Shown here: in pieces, positions 7,080-7,329 of the stretch
How positions within the stretch are numbered: position 1 is the stretch's first letter
How the letters are laid out: each line of letters begins with the position of its first letter
Source of the DNA: Candidatus Zixiibacteriota bacterium
Lineage (GTDB): Bacteria; Zixibacteria; MSB-5A5; WJJR01
NCBI GenBank assembly: GCA_014729565.1
Contig: WJJR01000479.1
Span: 1 to 7,329, forward strand
DNA: 7,329 bases
Direction of reading: 5' to 3'
Notes under the pieces: generated by a model
The model's database searches: none
Told to the model about the DNA's origin: nothing
What the model saw: the letters and a program-made list of their open reading frames with translations, nothing else
Translations under genes and position numbers: made by a program

Positions 7080-7100
7080 ATAGCGCGACTCATGCGCTAT
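7080..7100 (+). terminator. Terminator-like hairpin after the dehydrogenase gene
   Basis: ATAGCGC (7080-7086) and GCGCTAT (7094-7100) form a perfect 7-base-pair stem with a 7-base loop, starting 9 bases after the stop codon. No T-run follows, so it is not a textbook intrinsic terminator; it may act with Rho, stabilise the 3' end, or be a protein site. Confidence 0.4.
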
Positions 7101-7135
7101 CCGCTCTGACGGCTGCGGCCGGAAAGACATTTGAC

Positions 7136-7177
7136 AACCGCTGACCGTTCTAAGTTCGGGGTGCACCCGGAGCGGTT
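7136..7177. repeat. Inverted repeat enclosing a 10-base palindrome, function unknown
   Basis: AACCGCT (7136-7142) and AGCGGTT (7171-7177) are perfect 7-base inverted arms. They enclose the perfect palindrome GGGTGCACCC (7159-7168). The stretch also begins with TTGACA (7131-7136), but the only -10-like sequence, TAAGTT (7151-7156), is 14 bases away, too close for a normal sigma-70 promoter. A folded RNA, an operator or a start site for a gene beyond the window are all possible. Confidence 0.35.
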
Positions 7178-7239
7178 ATAGCGATTGCCAGAAGTATTTT
7201 CCGTTCGCAGAAGCCCCCGTTCAGTCGTCAACCCTCCCC

Positions 7240-7320
7240 TGTCATCCCCGCGCAAGCGGGGATCCATTTTGAACCCAGCCACGCGCGGAGAATGGATTCC
7301 CGCTTTCGCGGGAATGACAA
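7240..7320. repeat. Pair of inverted palindromic repeats (GTCATTCCCGCG-type, REP/MITE-like)
   Basis: Two similar units face each other. Unit A (7240-7270) is TGTC, stem ATCCCCGC, loop GCAA, stem GCGGGGAT, then CCATTTT. Unit B, read on the minus strand (7319 to 7289), is TGTC, stem ATTCCCGC, loop GAAA, stem GCGGGAAT, then CCATTCT. By eye they match at 27 of 31 positions. Each forms an 8-base-pair stem with a GNRA tetraloop, and the two units together make a larger inverted structure of about 80 bases. This resembles short palindromic intergenic repeats seen in many unrelated bacterial genomes. No transposase is nearby, so it would be a non-autonomous element. Confidence 0.8.
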
Positions 7321-7329
7321 CAAGTTATA

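Noticed and set aside
7097..7282. Short minus-strand open frame beginning MAGFKMDPRLRGDD
   Set aside because: The MDPRLRGDD string is the well-known spurious translation of the palindromic repeat at 7240-7270; it also runs over hairpins and has no credible start signal.

Overview
The window looks like chromosomal DNA from a Gram-negative-type bacterium with moderately high GC content. The C-terminal modules, paired dockerin-like EF-hands ending in FFNGP..PCDPC, resemble those I remember from Zixibacteria and related FCB-group or uncultivated lineages. That placement is inference from style, not a search result. I found no tRNA, rRNA, CRISPR array, transposase or phage gene.

Region 1-5613 is a co-directional minus-strand array of three different secreted subtilisin-family (peptidase S8) proteases. 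In transcription order they are: a 720-residue protease with a beta-sandwich and a dockerin-like C-terminus (3451-5613); a 651-residue protease with a Cys beside the catalytic His and the same dockerin-like module (1463-3418); and a third protease (start at 1309) that runs off the window at base 1 just before its catalytic Ser. Gaps are 32 and 153 bases. A TTGACA-16-TATATT promoter (5739-5766) sits upstream of the first gene, with an unusual set of palindromes at its start point and leader. All three proteins have a signal peptide, an N-terminal propeptide-like segment and recognisable catalytic motifs, so they are probably exported, processed and retained outside the cytoplasm.

Region 5614-5928 is the divergent intergenic stretch. 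Region 5929-7071 (plus strand) encodes a 380-residue saccharopine dehydrogenase-family oxidoreductase most like lysine 6-dehydrogenase. Its only evident link to the proteases is the shared divergent spacer; a role in using amino acids released by them is speculative.

Region 7072-7329 has no gene. It holds a terminator-like hairpin, a second nested inverted repeat, and a pair of inverted palindromic repeats (7240-7320) of the widespread GTCATTCCCGCG...GCGGGAATCC type.

Most unusual points: the identical six-cysteine spacing of the two dockerin-like modules, the cohesin-like plus dockerin-like tail on one protease, the nested palindromes in the protease promoter, and paired base changes within the terminal repeat. 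I did not find a clearly new multi-gene system.
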